From: Seonamhaeicola sp. S2-3
Lineage (GTDB): Bacteria > Bacteroidota > Bacteroidia > Flavobacteriales > Flavobacteriaceae
DNA length: 64,000 nt
NCBI RefSeq assembly: GCF_001971785.1
Contig: NZ_CP019389.1
Coordinates: 2,925,001 to 2,989,000, forward strand
Direction of reading: 5' to 3'
Shown here: positions 8,911 through 17,581 of the stretch, piece by piece
Layout of the letters: the number at the start of each line of letters is the position of its first letter
Numbering within the stretch: the stretch's first letter is position 1
Notes under the pieces: generated by a model
The model's database searches: none
Told to the model about the DNA's origin: nothing
What the model saw: the letters and a program-made list of their open reading frames with translations, nothing else
Translations under genes and position numbers: made by a program

Positions 8911-10323
8911 ATGAAAACTACAAAATATATCATTATTATATTAGTAACGTTCGTATTAACCGGGTGTACTAGAGACAATTTCTTGGATTTTCAACCCAAA
9001 GGAAAAGTTATACCGTCTAAAATAGAAGAATTTAGAGCGCTATTAGATCAAGTAGAACCAGATCCAAACGTAAACTTTACACAGGGGTTTGGTACACATC
9101 ATGATTTTACCATTATAGCAAGCGATAATTATTTATTAACAGAACAAGCACGAGCCAGTTTTGGTATTAGTCCAGAAGAAATTAATCTGTATTTATTTAA
9201 AGAACAAATTTCTACAGAAAATGGAGACGATAATAACTGGATTAGATATTACAATCAAATTTACGTTGCCAATGTGGTTCTAGAAGGATTAAAAACGGTT
9301 GAAAATGGCACGCCAGAAGCTATAGCCGAAGTAAGAGCAGACGCATCATTACAACGCGCTTTTGCTTATTTTAATTTGGTAAACATTTATAGTGTGCATT
9401 ACAATCCTGAAACCGCAGATACTGATTTAGGGGTGCCTATTAGAGATGGAATAGAATTGGAAGGTGCAGATTTTACAAGAGCCTCAGTTGCCGAAGTGTA
9501 TAACCTTATTCTTAACGATATTAATAATAATATAGAGGCTCTGCCAGATTTACAACCAGCAAATTTAAGTTTTAGACCCTCTAAAGCTGGAGCTTATGCG
9601 TTTTTAGCTCGTGTTTTAATTTACCAAGCTAAATATGAAGAAGCTCTTGAAGCTGCTAATAAAGGCTTAGCTTTAAAAAATAGTTTGAGAGATATTAATA
9701 ATGACCCAGCAGATCCAAGAGATGCCAATGTGTTAGCATATCCTTTGGCCGTTCAAGACGAGCAATTAATTTGGTTTAAAGATTCCGGAGGATTTACTTT
9801 AGTAACCACACCAGAATTTTATGGTTTATATGATGATAACGACCAAAGAAAAAAATGGTTTGCCGATGCCAGAACCTATTTCTTTGCAGAGATAGACAAC
9901 CCTGTACTTGTTGCCCATAGAGCTAATAATAACACCAATGTGTCTTTAACAACTGCAGATTTGTATCTAATGCGTGCAGAATGTTATGCCAGATTGGGTA
10001 ATATAGAACTAGCGAATAACGATTTAAACACACTAAGGGTAAATCGTTTTAAAACTGGAACCTATGTTCCTGTTAACATAACAGATCAAGACGATTTAAT
10101 CGCCTTTGTAAAAGATGAAATTAGAAGAGAGAAAGCCATGAGTACCTTAAGAATTTTTGATATTAAACGTTATAATCGTTTTGATAACGACAACATAACT
10201 GTTACTCATAGTTTTAATGGAGAAACAGTTTCTATAACACCAAATAGTCTCAATTGGGCATTACCCATTGCAAACAATTACATTCTTGCAAATCCAGAAA
10301 TAGAACAAAATCCAAGACAGTAG
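8911..10323 (+). CDS. SusD/RagB family surface lipoprotein
   Basis: 470 residues. The signal peptide ends in the lipobox LTGC (Cys19), so the protein is lipid-anchored; in this family it sits outside the cell as lid of the SusC barrel. SusD features include the N-terminal NFLDFQPKG, TPR-like helices in the middle (AYAFLARVLIYQAKYEEALEAANKGL) and the C-terminal stretch with DLYLMRAECYARLG and IRREKAMSTLRIFDIKRYNRF. It is shorter than many sugar-binding SusDs (500-600 residues), near the size of RagB-like peptide binders. It lies 11 bases after susC-like gene and 23 bases before the first TSP3 lipoprotein. Confidence 0.9.
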   Translation: MKTTKYIIIILVTFVLTGCTRDNFLDFQPKGKVIPSKIEEFRALLDQVEPDPNVNFTQGFGTHHDFTIIASDNYLLTEQARASFGISPEEINLYLFKEQISTENGDDNNWIRYYNQIYVANVVLEGLKTVENGTPEAIAEVRADASLQRAFAYFNLVNIYSVHYNPETADTDLGVPIRDGIELEGADFTRASVAEVYNLILNDINNNIEALPDLQPANLSFRPSKAGAYAFLARVLIYQAKYEEALEAANKGLALKNSLRDINNDPADPRDANVLAYPLAVQDEQLIWFKDSGGFTLVTTPEFYGLYDDNDQRKKWFADARTYFFAEIDNPVLVAHRANNNTNVSLTTADLYLMRAECYARLGNIELANNDLNTLRVNRFKTGTYVPVNITDQDDLIAFVKDEIRREKAMSTLRIFDIKRYNRFDNDNITVTHSFNGETVSITPNSLNWALPIANNYILANPEIEQNPRQ

Positions 10324-10346
10324 TCTCAAATGTAAAAAATATAATT

Positions 10347-11537
10347 ATGAAAACAATTTTTAAATCTATAATAGGTGTATTTCTCTTATTAATTAGCTTT
10401 TCTTGTGATGAGTCTAAAGATAATGTCTCTGGGATATTAATAAATACTGAAGATTTTACAATTGAAGCACCAATTGTTGTAAAAAAACGAGATACCCTAG
10501 GCTTTTTAAAAGGAAGCTCTAATAAAGGCGAGGTTACCTTCTCTTTAATTTCTCAAACACCAGAAAATAGTGTTGTACTGGGGTTAAGGTATGGAGAAAT
10601 AATAGTTGAAAGTCCAGAGTTTTTTAATTCAGATATTACAGACGAAGTTAATCTAGTTATTGAAGTTAAAAAACAACAAGAAACAAAAATATCCAACGTA
10701 ACCATTCGAAGAAATTTAAACGATCCAGACGGCGATGGTGTTGAAAGTAGTATGGATAGTGATCCCAATAGCCCTTGCTTACCTGTACAAGATGTAAATT
10801 ATACTGGGTACAATTCTTACAATAGTATTTGGCGTGAGGCCGATTGCGACCAAGATGGTATTTCTAATATAGATGAATTAACTAATGGTACTAATCCGTA
10901 TTTTGATGAATCGTCCATAGGAGATACCGATGGTGATGGACTTAAGGATGATGTAGATTCAGATCCAAATAACCCTTGCTTACCAGAACAATTTATTGGG
11001 TATCAAGACTTCGATGCCGAGAACGACATTTGGGCAGCAGCAGATTGTAATGGTAATGGTATTTCTAATGGAGATGAAGTTGCCGCTGGAAGATCGCCTT
11101 ATCCTTTTCCAGATATACCTTGTAATGACATATTTAACTTCGAGTTAGAAAATTACGCTAGAGAGTTAAGAACAGTAGATTCTAACAACGGAGAAGGCGT
11201 TACTATTGGGGTTGTTGGAGAACAATGTGGTACTATATTCTTTACCGGAGGAGGTATCTTTAACCAAGGCTGTTTTAATGATGATGTACGTATACCTTTC
11301 TATTTTGAACCTTCAGATCAAACATCATCTAATGGTAGAGTGTTTGTAGAACTCACAGAGTATTCATGTTTATCAGAAGACAGAATGTCTAGTAGAAACT
11401 TTACGGTAGAAGGTTTAGGAACCTATGCAGGTGCTTCTAGAACCGTAGAGTTAACATATATCATCACACAACTAGATGATGATATCCCTGATGATGAAAG
11501 AGTAACTACCGGAACACTAATTATCAGGCCGTTATAG
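10347..11537 (+). CDS. Lipoprotein with thrombospondin type 3 repeats
   Basis: 396 residues when started at the ATG at 10347; an in-frame start at 10254 would lie inside the SusD gene and bury the signal peptide, so it was rejected. The lipobox is SFSC with an acidic Cys-Asp-Glu start, the export signal type of flavobacterial surface lipoproteins. Residues ~120-260 carry calcium-binding TSP3 repeats (DPDGDGV, DTDGDGL, DCDQDGISNIDELTNGTNPY) with regularly placed cysteines (NSPCLP, NNPCLP). The last ~130 residues form a beta-rich domain, also found twice in the next gene. Place after SusD matches SusE/SusF-type accessory lipoproteins. Function unknown; surface binding of the substrate is a guess. 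Confidence 0.8.
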   Translation: MKTIFKSIIGVFLLLISFSCDESKDNVSGILINTEDFTIEAPIVVKKRDTLGFLKGSSNKGEVTFSLISQTPENSVVLGLRYGEIIVESPEFFNSDITDEVNLVIEVKKQQETKISNVTIRRNLNDPDGDGVESSMDSDPNSPCLPVQDVNYTGYNSYNSIWREADCDQDGISNIDELTNGTNPYFDESSIGDTDGDGLKDDVDSDPNNPCLPEQFIGYQDFDAENDIWAAADCNGNGISNGDEVAAGRSPYPFPDIPCNDIFNFELENYARELRTVDSNNGEGVTIGVVGEQCGTIFFTGGGIFNQGCFNDDVRIPFYFEPSDQTSSNGRVFVELTEYSCLSEDRMSSRNFTVEGLGTYAGASRTVELTYIITQLDDDIPDDERVTTGTLIIRPL

Positions 11538-11587
11538 CAGTGAAATTAACAGATTTTACACAATATCAACATAATAAAGCAAGAATT

Positions 11588-12859
11588 ATGAAATATAAAA
11601 TAAATATAAAATGGTCACTTTTGTTAGTAGTTTTTACATTGGTTTTTAATTATTCATGCGTCGAAAATAATGAAGAATTTATTAGCGAAGCAATGGATAC
11701 TGATGGCGATGGCGTGCTTAACAGTTTAGACGAATTCCCTGATGATCCGTGTTTACCCGTTAAAGATGGTACATATACTGATTTCAATGTTTTTAATGCG
11801 GTTTGGCAAAATGCAGATTGTGATGGTGATGGGGTCTCAAATGCAGATGAGTTTGAAGATAAAACTCGCAACCCCTACGTAAACGAGGATACCGATACCG
11901 ATGGCGATGGCGTGCCAGATTTTTTAGATGAAGCACCACAAAACCCTTGCATGCCTGAGCAAGATGAAGGTTATATTGGTTTTGATTCTGATAATGAAAT
12001 ATGGTCTAACTCAGATTGTGACGACGATGGTGTCTCTAATATAGATGAGTATATGAATGGAACAGACCCATACAAAGGCTGTAATTTAGATTTCGATTTT
12101 AGTAATTTTGAAGGCGAACTACAAGCTCGAGACTCTAATAATGGAGATAATATTATAGTAGCTTCTTTATTAGATAGTTGTAACGAAATATTAATAAGCG
12201 GAGACTTTTTAAATTTAGGTTGTACCAATGAAAATATTGAGTTTATAGTGTTCTTAGATCCTTTTGTAGAAGGCGGAAATGAAGGGAATGCCCTTATCGA
12301 AAATGCTACTTTTAATTGTGTTAATGAAGCAGGTGATACCATAGAATATACATTTAATGCTTCAGGTTTTTTTAGTGGTAATGATGGGTTTATGGAATTT
12401 TTTGGCTATACCCTAACCGGAGATGGAGAAACCATTTCAGGAAATTTATTTATAGATCAAATTTCAAATGGTGGCGGAAACGAACGGGATAGATGTAGTT
12501 TTGAAGGCGAGTATAATAGTATTGTAAATATTGATGGAAACGAGAGCTTTGGGGTTGGTATATTTACCCAAAATCCAGAAAATTGTTATGAATATATCCT
12601 TTCTGGAGACTTCTTAAACTTAGGTTGTAATAATGATTTTGAATTAGGAGTATTCTTTGGCGAAGAAGCAGGAGGCTCTGAAGTTATTATAGCCGAAAAA
12701 ACCTTTACCTGCGAATCGGATAGTGGAACCGTTGAATATACCTTTAGAGGCTTTGGAAGTTATTCTAATTCAGAAGGTTTTATAGAATTATCAGAATTTA
12801 CATTAAAAACTTCAGATGGTACCGAAAAGAATGGTACTATATTTTTTGAAGCTTTATAA
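11588..12859 (+). CDS. Lipoprotein with TSP3 repeats and a duplicated C-terminal domain
   Basis: 423 residues from the ATG at 11588; the upstream start at 11540 puts 16 polar residues before the signal peptide and was rejected. Lipobox YSC followed by VENNEE. TSP3 repeats (DTDGDGVLNSLDEFPDDPCLP, spaced DCDGDGVSNADE, DTDGDGVPDF) run to about residue 165. Then come two copies of one ~115-residue domain, each with SGDFLNLGC, a second cysteine in TFNC/TFTC, and YTF before a G-F-x-E strand. The preceding lipoprotein has one divergent copy. The two genes look like products of duplication followed by domain gain. No function is known to me for this domain. Confidence 0.8.
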   Translation: MKYKINIKWSLLLVVFTLVFNYSCVENNEEFISEAMDTDGDGVLNSLDEFPDDPCLPVKDGTYTDFNVFNAVWQNADCDGDGVSNADEFEDKTRNPYVNEDTDTDGDGVPDFLDEAPQNPCMPEQDEGYIGFDSDNEIWSNSDCDDDGVSNIDEYMNGTDPYKGCNLDFDFSNFEGELQARDSNNGDNIIVASLLDSCNEILISGDFLNLGCTNENIEFIVFLDPFVEGGNEGNALIENATFNCVNEAGDTIEYTFNASGFFSGNDGFMEFFGYTLTGDGETISGNLFIDQISNGGGNERDRCSFEGEYNSIVNIDGNESFGVGIFTQNPENCYEYILSGDFLNLGCNNDFELGVFFGEEAGGSEVIIAEKTFTCESDSGTVEYTFRGFGSYSNSEGFIELSEFTLKTSDGTEKNGTIFFEAL

Positions 12860-12890
12860 ATAAAAAAATAATTAATAAAGTATTGAAAGA

Positions 12891-13688
12891 ATGGAAAGAT
12901 ATGTTGTCATGATCTCTTTATTGCTGCTTGTATCGAGTTGTAGAAATGTTCAACCAGACAATTCGTTGCAAAATGATAGGTCTAAAGTTGCTCAAAGAAT
13001 AAAGGACGAAATAAAACCTTTATTTAGAACCTCGATTACGGCAACAGAAATTGATTTTATTAAAGAAACCGATAATGATGCCTTTCTAAATCTTAAGTAC
13101 ATTGGTCAACAAACAAAAGAAATGCCAGGGGGACTTTCAGATGAAGGTTTAATGGATAATGGCACCTATGTGTTTAAAGCGCTTTTTTCCGATGATAAAT
13201 CTGTTGAAATTTGGTTACACAGTAGCTTTGGCAATAAGGAAAAAGCCAAAGCATACGCCGATAAATTAACAAGCAGACTGGGTAAATTACCATCATTTAT
13301 GCGTAATACTTTAAACCATGTCGTAATTCATACTGGCAATCATACAGCTTTTGCAGAAGATGAGGGTGGTTTTTTTGTGCTGTATTCCGATAATATGGAT
13401 ACCAGAATACGCAATAATGATCTAGAAGAAACCGTTTTTCATGAAACATGCCATGTCACATTTGATTTGAAATACGCAAAAAGTAAAGGGTGGAAAGCAA
13501 TTCAAGCAGCCGATAAATCATTTATAACAGAATATGCCAAAAGCAAACCTAATCAAGAAGACATTGCGGAAACGGCATTATTTGTCTACACCATGAAAAC
13601 ATATCCAAATAGATTATCAAAGGAAATAGAACAATGGGTGAAAACTAATATTCCTAACAGATATGAATTTTTAGAAAAGTTCTTTTAG
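12891..13688 (+). CDS. Putative HExxH metallopeptidase lipoprotein (paralogue 1)
   Basis: 265 residues with lipobox VSSC (Cys17). The only catalytic-looking motif is HETCH (residues 184-188) in ETVFHETCHVTFD, which fits a gluzincin-type zinc site; a conserved downstream acidic stretch (QEDIAETALF) could give the third ligand. The C-terminus (NIPNRYEFLEKFF) is almost identical to that of the next gene, with which it aligns over nearly full length. I do not recognise it as a named peptidase family. Position between surface lipoproteins and two certain metalloproteases supports proteolysis as its role. Activity is inferred from the motif only. Confidence 0.65.
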   Translation: MERYVVMISLLLLVSSCRNVQPDNSLQNDRSKVAQRIKDEIKPLFRTSITATEIDFIKETDNDAFLNLKYIGQQTKEMPGGLSDEGLMDNGTYVFKALFSDDKSVEIWLHSSFGNKEKAKAYADKLTSRLGKLPSFMRNTLNHVVIHTGNHTAFAEDEGGFFVLYSDNMDTRIRNNDLEETVFHETCHVTFDLKYAKSKGWKAIQAADKSFITEYAKSKPNQEDIAETALFVYTMKTYPNRLSKEIEQWVKTNIPNRYEFLEKFF

Positions 13689-13713
13689 AAAAACAGAATA
13701 AAAAAATTAAATT

Positions 13714-14535
13714 ATGAAATTAAAAAGTATAGCTAGAGTTTTTTTTCTGTTGATGTTGTTGGTATTTACTAATTGCACCTCAGACAAAAAACCATTTATT
13801 AGAGAAGATCTTAAAGATCAAGAAAATGGTAGTGATGACGAGAATACCAATGAGGGAGATAATACACCTTTATTTGAGTTTTCGGTATCTGGTACTGGTA
13901 TCGATTATATTAAGTCTACAGATCCAGACACATTTTTAGGTATTGAGTATTTAGGACAGTTTGCTAAAGAAATACCAGGAGTAGAACCCACACTAGACTC
14001 TAACGCTTATGTTTTTGAAGCGTCGTTTACTGATGGTAAAAAAATTGGTATTTGGTGTCGTAGTAATTTTGAAACTCTGCAACGCGCCACTGAGTATGCT
14101 AATAAATTAACAGATAAATTAGGTAAGTTACCTGTTTTTATGAGAGATGAATTAAGCCATGTAGCTGTGTTTTCTGGCGCAAGTAGAGCTTCTGCTGAAC
14201 CCGATGGTAAATTTTTCTTTATCTCTGATAAGAGAATAGATGAAAGACTAGCGGATAATCAACTCGAAGAAACGGTTTTTCATGAAACAACACATGTTTA
14301 TTTTGAAAAAAGGTATGGAACAAGTACAACCTGGAAAAATGCCCAAAATACAGATGGTATTTTTGTAACCAAATATGCAGAGGATAATCCAAACGTAGAA
14401 GACATACCTGAAACCGCCATATTTGTATACACCATGGTTAAATATCCAGGACGATTATCTCAAAATATTGAAAATTGGGTAAAAGAGAATATACCTAATC
14501 GGTATGAATTTTTAGAGACATTTTTTGAAGATTAA
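13714..14535 (+). CDS. Putative HExxH metallopeptidase lipoprotein (paralogue 2)
   Basis: 273 residues, tandem paralogue of the gene 25 bases upstream. Lipobox TNC followed by an acidic, low-complexity linker (about residues 35-52, ENGSDDENTNEGDN) that probably works as spacer from the membrane. The core shares GTGIDYIKSTDPDTFLGIEY with the first paralogue's EIDFIKETDNDAF region, LGKLPVFMRDEL, and the zinc motif HETTH (residues 190-194), then VEDIPETAIFVYTM. The second Cys of the HETCH motif in paralogue 1 is Thr here, so that cysteine is not essential. Predicted surface-exposed peptidase of an unnamed family. Confidence 0.65.
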   Translation: MKLKSIARVFFLLMLLVFTNCTSDKKPFIREDLKDQENGSDDENTNEGDNTPLFEFSVSGTGIDYIKSTDPDTFLGIEYLGQFAKEIPGVEPTLDSNAYVFEASFTDGKKIGIWCRSNFETLQRATEYANKLTDKLGKLPVFMRDELSHVAVFSGASRASAEPDGKFFFISDKRIDERLADNQLEETVFHETTHVYFEKRYGTSTTWKNAQNTDGIFVTKYAEDNPNVEDIPETAIFVYTMVKYPGRLSQNIENWVKENIPNRYEFLETFFED

Positions 14536-14598
14536 AATAAAGAGTGTAGAGTTTGCTATTAATTTCGGTGGTATAAAAAAATGTAAAAAGTTTAAAAC

Positions 14599-15498
14599 AT
14601 GGGAATAACAAAAGCTATACATGCACTTGTGTTTTTTTTCTCGCTAATTTCTAGCGGAGAAAAAAAAGACGGGGTTACAGTTCAACAAGATTTAAAGGCA
14701 GAAAATGAAATTTCTAATAACACTATTAGAGTTCTCTCAAATGATACCTTAAGAATACCCGTTGTGCATCATATATCTAGAGATAATAATGGTAATAATG
14801 CGGCTGTTTCAGAACAACGTATAAAAAAAATAATGGGAGATATAAATAAAAATTATAAATCAGGAAAAATTCAATTTTTTACTAAAGCCATTAAATTTAT
14901 TGATAGTACACCATGGAATACCCAATTTGTAAAGCAAGATGATTTTACTGAAAGTAAAGTTTTAGCTTCATTTGAAGATGAAAATGCGTTAAATATATTT
15001 TATTTTATCAAATTATTAAATAGACGCCATGGTGAAATTATTGGAGAGTTGGGGGCAACAGCATTATTCCCAAATCAAGGTAATAACATAAAATTAAGTG
15101 CTACTTCTGTAGAAATTGAAAATACGGCAACAGCAACACACGAAATAGGGCATTATTTAGGACTTTATCATATAGATGATGATTTTAAAGATAGCCAAGG
15201 AAGAATTGAGTTAGTCAACGGGTCTAATTGTGCAGAAGCAGGTGATAAAATTTGTGACACACCTGCTTCGCCAGGCCTTAAGGAGTCTAACATGAAAGAT
15301 TGTGTTTATATTGGAACAGAAACAGACCCTATTGGTGAAAAATACCATCCAGATACGTTTAACTTTATGACGTCATCGGGGAGAACCAGAGCAGATGCTG
15401 CTGGTTTATGCAGAAGACATTTTAGCCCAGGACAAATAGAAAAAATGATTTCAGTATTAAATAATGAAAGGGCGTATTTAATAACAAAAGAAGAATAG
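14599..15498 (+). CDS. M43 (pappalysin/cytophagalysin-like) zinc metalloprotease
   Basis: 299 residues. The metzincin zinc site HEIGHYLGLYH (residues 181-191, HExxHxxGxxH) is complete, followed by the disulphide-type region CAEAGDKICDTPASPG and the Met-turn area NFMTSSGRTRADAAGLCR, all typical for M43B proteins of Bacteroidota. The N-terminus is a hydrophobic segment without lipobox cysteine, so it looks secreted to the periplasm or outside rather than lipid-anchored. Most M43 enzymes of this group are larger and carry a type IX secretion tail; none is present, since the protein ends soon after the catalytic domain. It sits in the middle of the peptidase operon. Confidence 0.85.
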   Translation: MGITKAIHALVFFFSLISSGEKKDGVTVQQDLKAENEISNNTIRVLSNDTLRIPVVHHISRDNNGNNAAVSEQRIKKIMGDINKNYKSGKIQFFTKAIKFIDSTPWNTQFVKQDDFTESKVLASFEDENALNIFYFIKLLNRRHGEIIGELGATALFPNQGNNIKLSATSVEIENTATATHEIGHYLGLYHIDDDFKDSQGRIELVNGSNCAEAGDKICDTPASPGLKESNMKDCVYIGTETDPIGEKYHPDTFNFMTSSGRTRADAAGLCRRHFSPGQIEKMISVLNNERAYLITKEE

Positions 15499-15560
15499 TG
15501 TTTAAAAAAATCTAACTAATAAATTTAATTTTAACAACTCTACATCTTATCAATATCTCA

Positions 15561-17501
15561 ATGAGAATATTATTTAGTAATATAATTTTTTTCTTTTTAG
15601 CTCTATGTGTTTACAGTCAAGAGGCTAAGCCATTATATATGCCACGAGAATTTCAAGAAGCCTACAAAAACAAAACACGAGTGTTTAATGGAGATGTAGG
15701 AGAGAACTATTGGCAAAACTCTAGTGTTTATGTTATAGAAGCAGAAATAGTTCCCGGTACCTGGAAAATTTACGGAAAACAAACCATATCATACACAAAT
15801 AATAGTCCAGATAGTTTGTCTGAAATTGTTATTAAAATGTACCCTAATCATTATAAAAAAGGAGGCGTACGCGCTAATAAAATTCCTCTTGAAAATTTAA
15901 CCAATGGCATGGTTATTTCAAACTTAAAGGTTAATGATGAGGTGGTTAATTTAGGTATAGACGCATCGGTAAGTAATTTGGCTCACGCTACCAAAAAAAA
16001 GAATCCAAGTAGCAATATATCTGTGAGTTATAATTCCACCTTTTTAACATTAGAATTTAATAATAAACCCATACCTCCAAATTCTACTACAAAATTGTCT
16101 ATGGATTGGGAAACAGAAATGCCTTTAATTTATGTGAATAAAATAGGAGCTTATGATAAAGAAAGCGCTTTTATGGGCTATTGGTACCCTCAAATAGCAG
16201 TTTATGATGATATTGATGGTTGGGATAAAAATGAATATACAGGCGCCCAAGAATGTTATACCGATTTTGGCAATTTTAATGTAAAAATTAAAGTGCCAAA
16301 AGGAAATTATGTATTTGCAACTGGAGAATTATTAAATGCGGAAGCGGTATTGAGTCCGCAAGAATATGAAGCCTATATTTTATCAAAAACCAGCCCAGAT
16401 AGTACCCGTATTTTAAATGCTAATACTAAAGATGAAATTGGAAATTCAAAATCTACATGGCATTTTAAAGCAAAACAAGTTAGAGATTTTGGGTTTGGAG
16501 TGTCTAACAATTTTAATTGGCTAGCAAATACCACATTAATTGAAGATAAAAAGGTGTCTTCCAATATTGTTTATAGTTATAAAGACGAAAAAAACCTTAG
16601 AGATCTTTTAAATACTCAACAAAAAAGTATTGAATATTTATCTAATGAATTACCGGGTGTTCCTTACCCATACCAAAGCTTTACATCATTTATAGGGGTG
16701 CCAGAATTTGATGGTATGGAATTTCCAATGATGGCAAATAACGGATTCTCAAAAAGAGAAATAAGTAATAACCTGATGACGTTTCATGAATTAGCACATA
16801 CTTATTTACCACATTGGGTAGGGATAAACGAGGTAAAATATTCTTGGATGGAAGAAGGTTGGGCTACTTTTTTAACTTTTAAATTTTGCCAAAACTTTTA
16901 TAAGGATACCGCATTTGAAAATTATGAATTACAACGCGCCATAAAAAGTTATAAAAGAAGTGCGGGCAAGCAATGGGAACCCCCTTTGTTTAGTCCGTCA
17001 AATTATATGGTGGTTAGAAATATGCACTTTCAGCAATCGTATCGTAAACCTGCTTTTATGTATTTAGCTTTAGAACATCTATTGGGAGAGGAGCGTTTTA
17101 AAAGGTGTTTTAAAACCTATTTAAACAGATGGAAAGAAAAACACCCAACGCCTTTTGATTTTATGTTCACTTTTAATGATGTAAGTGGTGAAAATTTAAA
17201 TTGGTTTTGGAAAAAGTGGGTTTTTGAATATGGTTATGCCGATTTGGGGTTAAAAAAAATAGAAGGTTCAAAAGTTGTATTAGAAAATGTAGGCGGCTTG
17301 CCTGTACCCGTGTCTTTAAAATTAACTTATGCCAATAATAAAACCGCTATCATTAATAAAACACCAGAAATTTGGTCATCAGGAAAGTCTAGCGTATTTA
17401 TAGAGATTGTAAATGTGGAAGGTTTGATTTCTGTAGAGTTAATTTCAGATTCATTTCCAGATGTTAATACCACCAATAACTTAATAGAAATAAAAAAATA
17501 G
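15561..17501 (+). CDS. M1 family aminopeptidase
   Basis: 646 residues with signal peptide (cut likely after VYSQ). Zinc site HELAH (409-413) with the third ligand Glu432, i.e. the HExxH-x18-E spacing of M1 gluzincins; the substrate-binding loop before it is EFDGMEFPMMANN, a variant of the usual GAMEN exopeptidase motif (here GMEFPM). C-terminal part SGENLNWFWKKWVFEYGYADLGL is typical for flavobacterial M1 proteins. It should trim N-terminal residues of imported peptides in the periplasm. It lies 62 bases after the M43 gene and 80 before a symporter gene, in the same operon-like run. Confidence 0.88.
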   Translation: MRILFSNIIFFFLALCVYSQEAKPLYMPREFQEAYKNKTRVFNGDVGENYWQNSSVYVIEAEIVPGTWKIYGKQTISYTNNSPDSLSEIVIKMYPNHYKKGGVRANKIPLENLTNGMVISNLKVNDEVVNLGIDASVSNLAHATKKKNPSSNISVSYNSTFLTLEFNNKPIPPNSTTKLSMDWETEMPLIYVNKIGAYDKESAFMGYWYPQIAVYDDIDGWDKNEYTGAQECYTDFGNFNVKIKVPKGNYVFATGELLNAEAVLSPQEYEAYILSKTSPDSTRILNANTKDEIGNSKSTWHFKAKQVRDFGFGVSNNFNWLANTTLIEDKKVSSNIVYSYKDEKNLRDLLNTQQKSIEYLSNELPGVPYPYQSFTSFIGVPEFDGMEFPMMANNGFSKREISNNLMTFHELAHTYLPHWVGINEVKYSWMEEGWATFLTFKFCQNFYKDTAFENYELQRAIKSYKRSAGKQWEPPLFSPSNYMVVRNMHFQQSYRKPAFMYLALEHLLGEERFKRCFKTYLNRWKEKHPTPFDFMFTFNDVSGENLNWFWKKWVFEYGYADLGLKKIEGSKVVLENVGGLPVPVSLKLTYANNKTAIINKTPEIWSSGKSSVFIEIVNVEGLISVELISDSFPDVNTTNNLIEIKK

Positions 17502-17581
17502 AGCGTTTTTATGGTGTTATTACGTCTTTATCAAAAGTAAAAAAAGACCTGCTTTAAAAACAAATCCATACTACGTATCAT

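Noticed and set aside
10254-10346. Upstream in-frame start for the first TSP3 lipoprotein
   Set aside because: It lies inside the SusD gene and places 31 polar residues before a clear lipoprotein signal peptide; the ATG at 10347 fits.
11540-11587. Upstream in-frame start for the second TSP3 lipoprotein
   Set aside because: Would put 16 polar residues ahead of the signal peptide; the ATG at 11588 gives a normal one.
10700-12100. Tandem DNA repeat or CRISPR-like array in the TSP3 coding region
   Set aside because: Repeats are at protein level (DxDGDG units) with varying DNA; no direct repeats with uniform spacers.
11650-12342. Antisense open frames opposite the TSP3 lipoprotein genes
   Set aside because: Serine/proline-rich mirror frames of Asp/Gly-rich repeats, a codon-composition effect.
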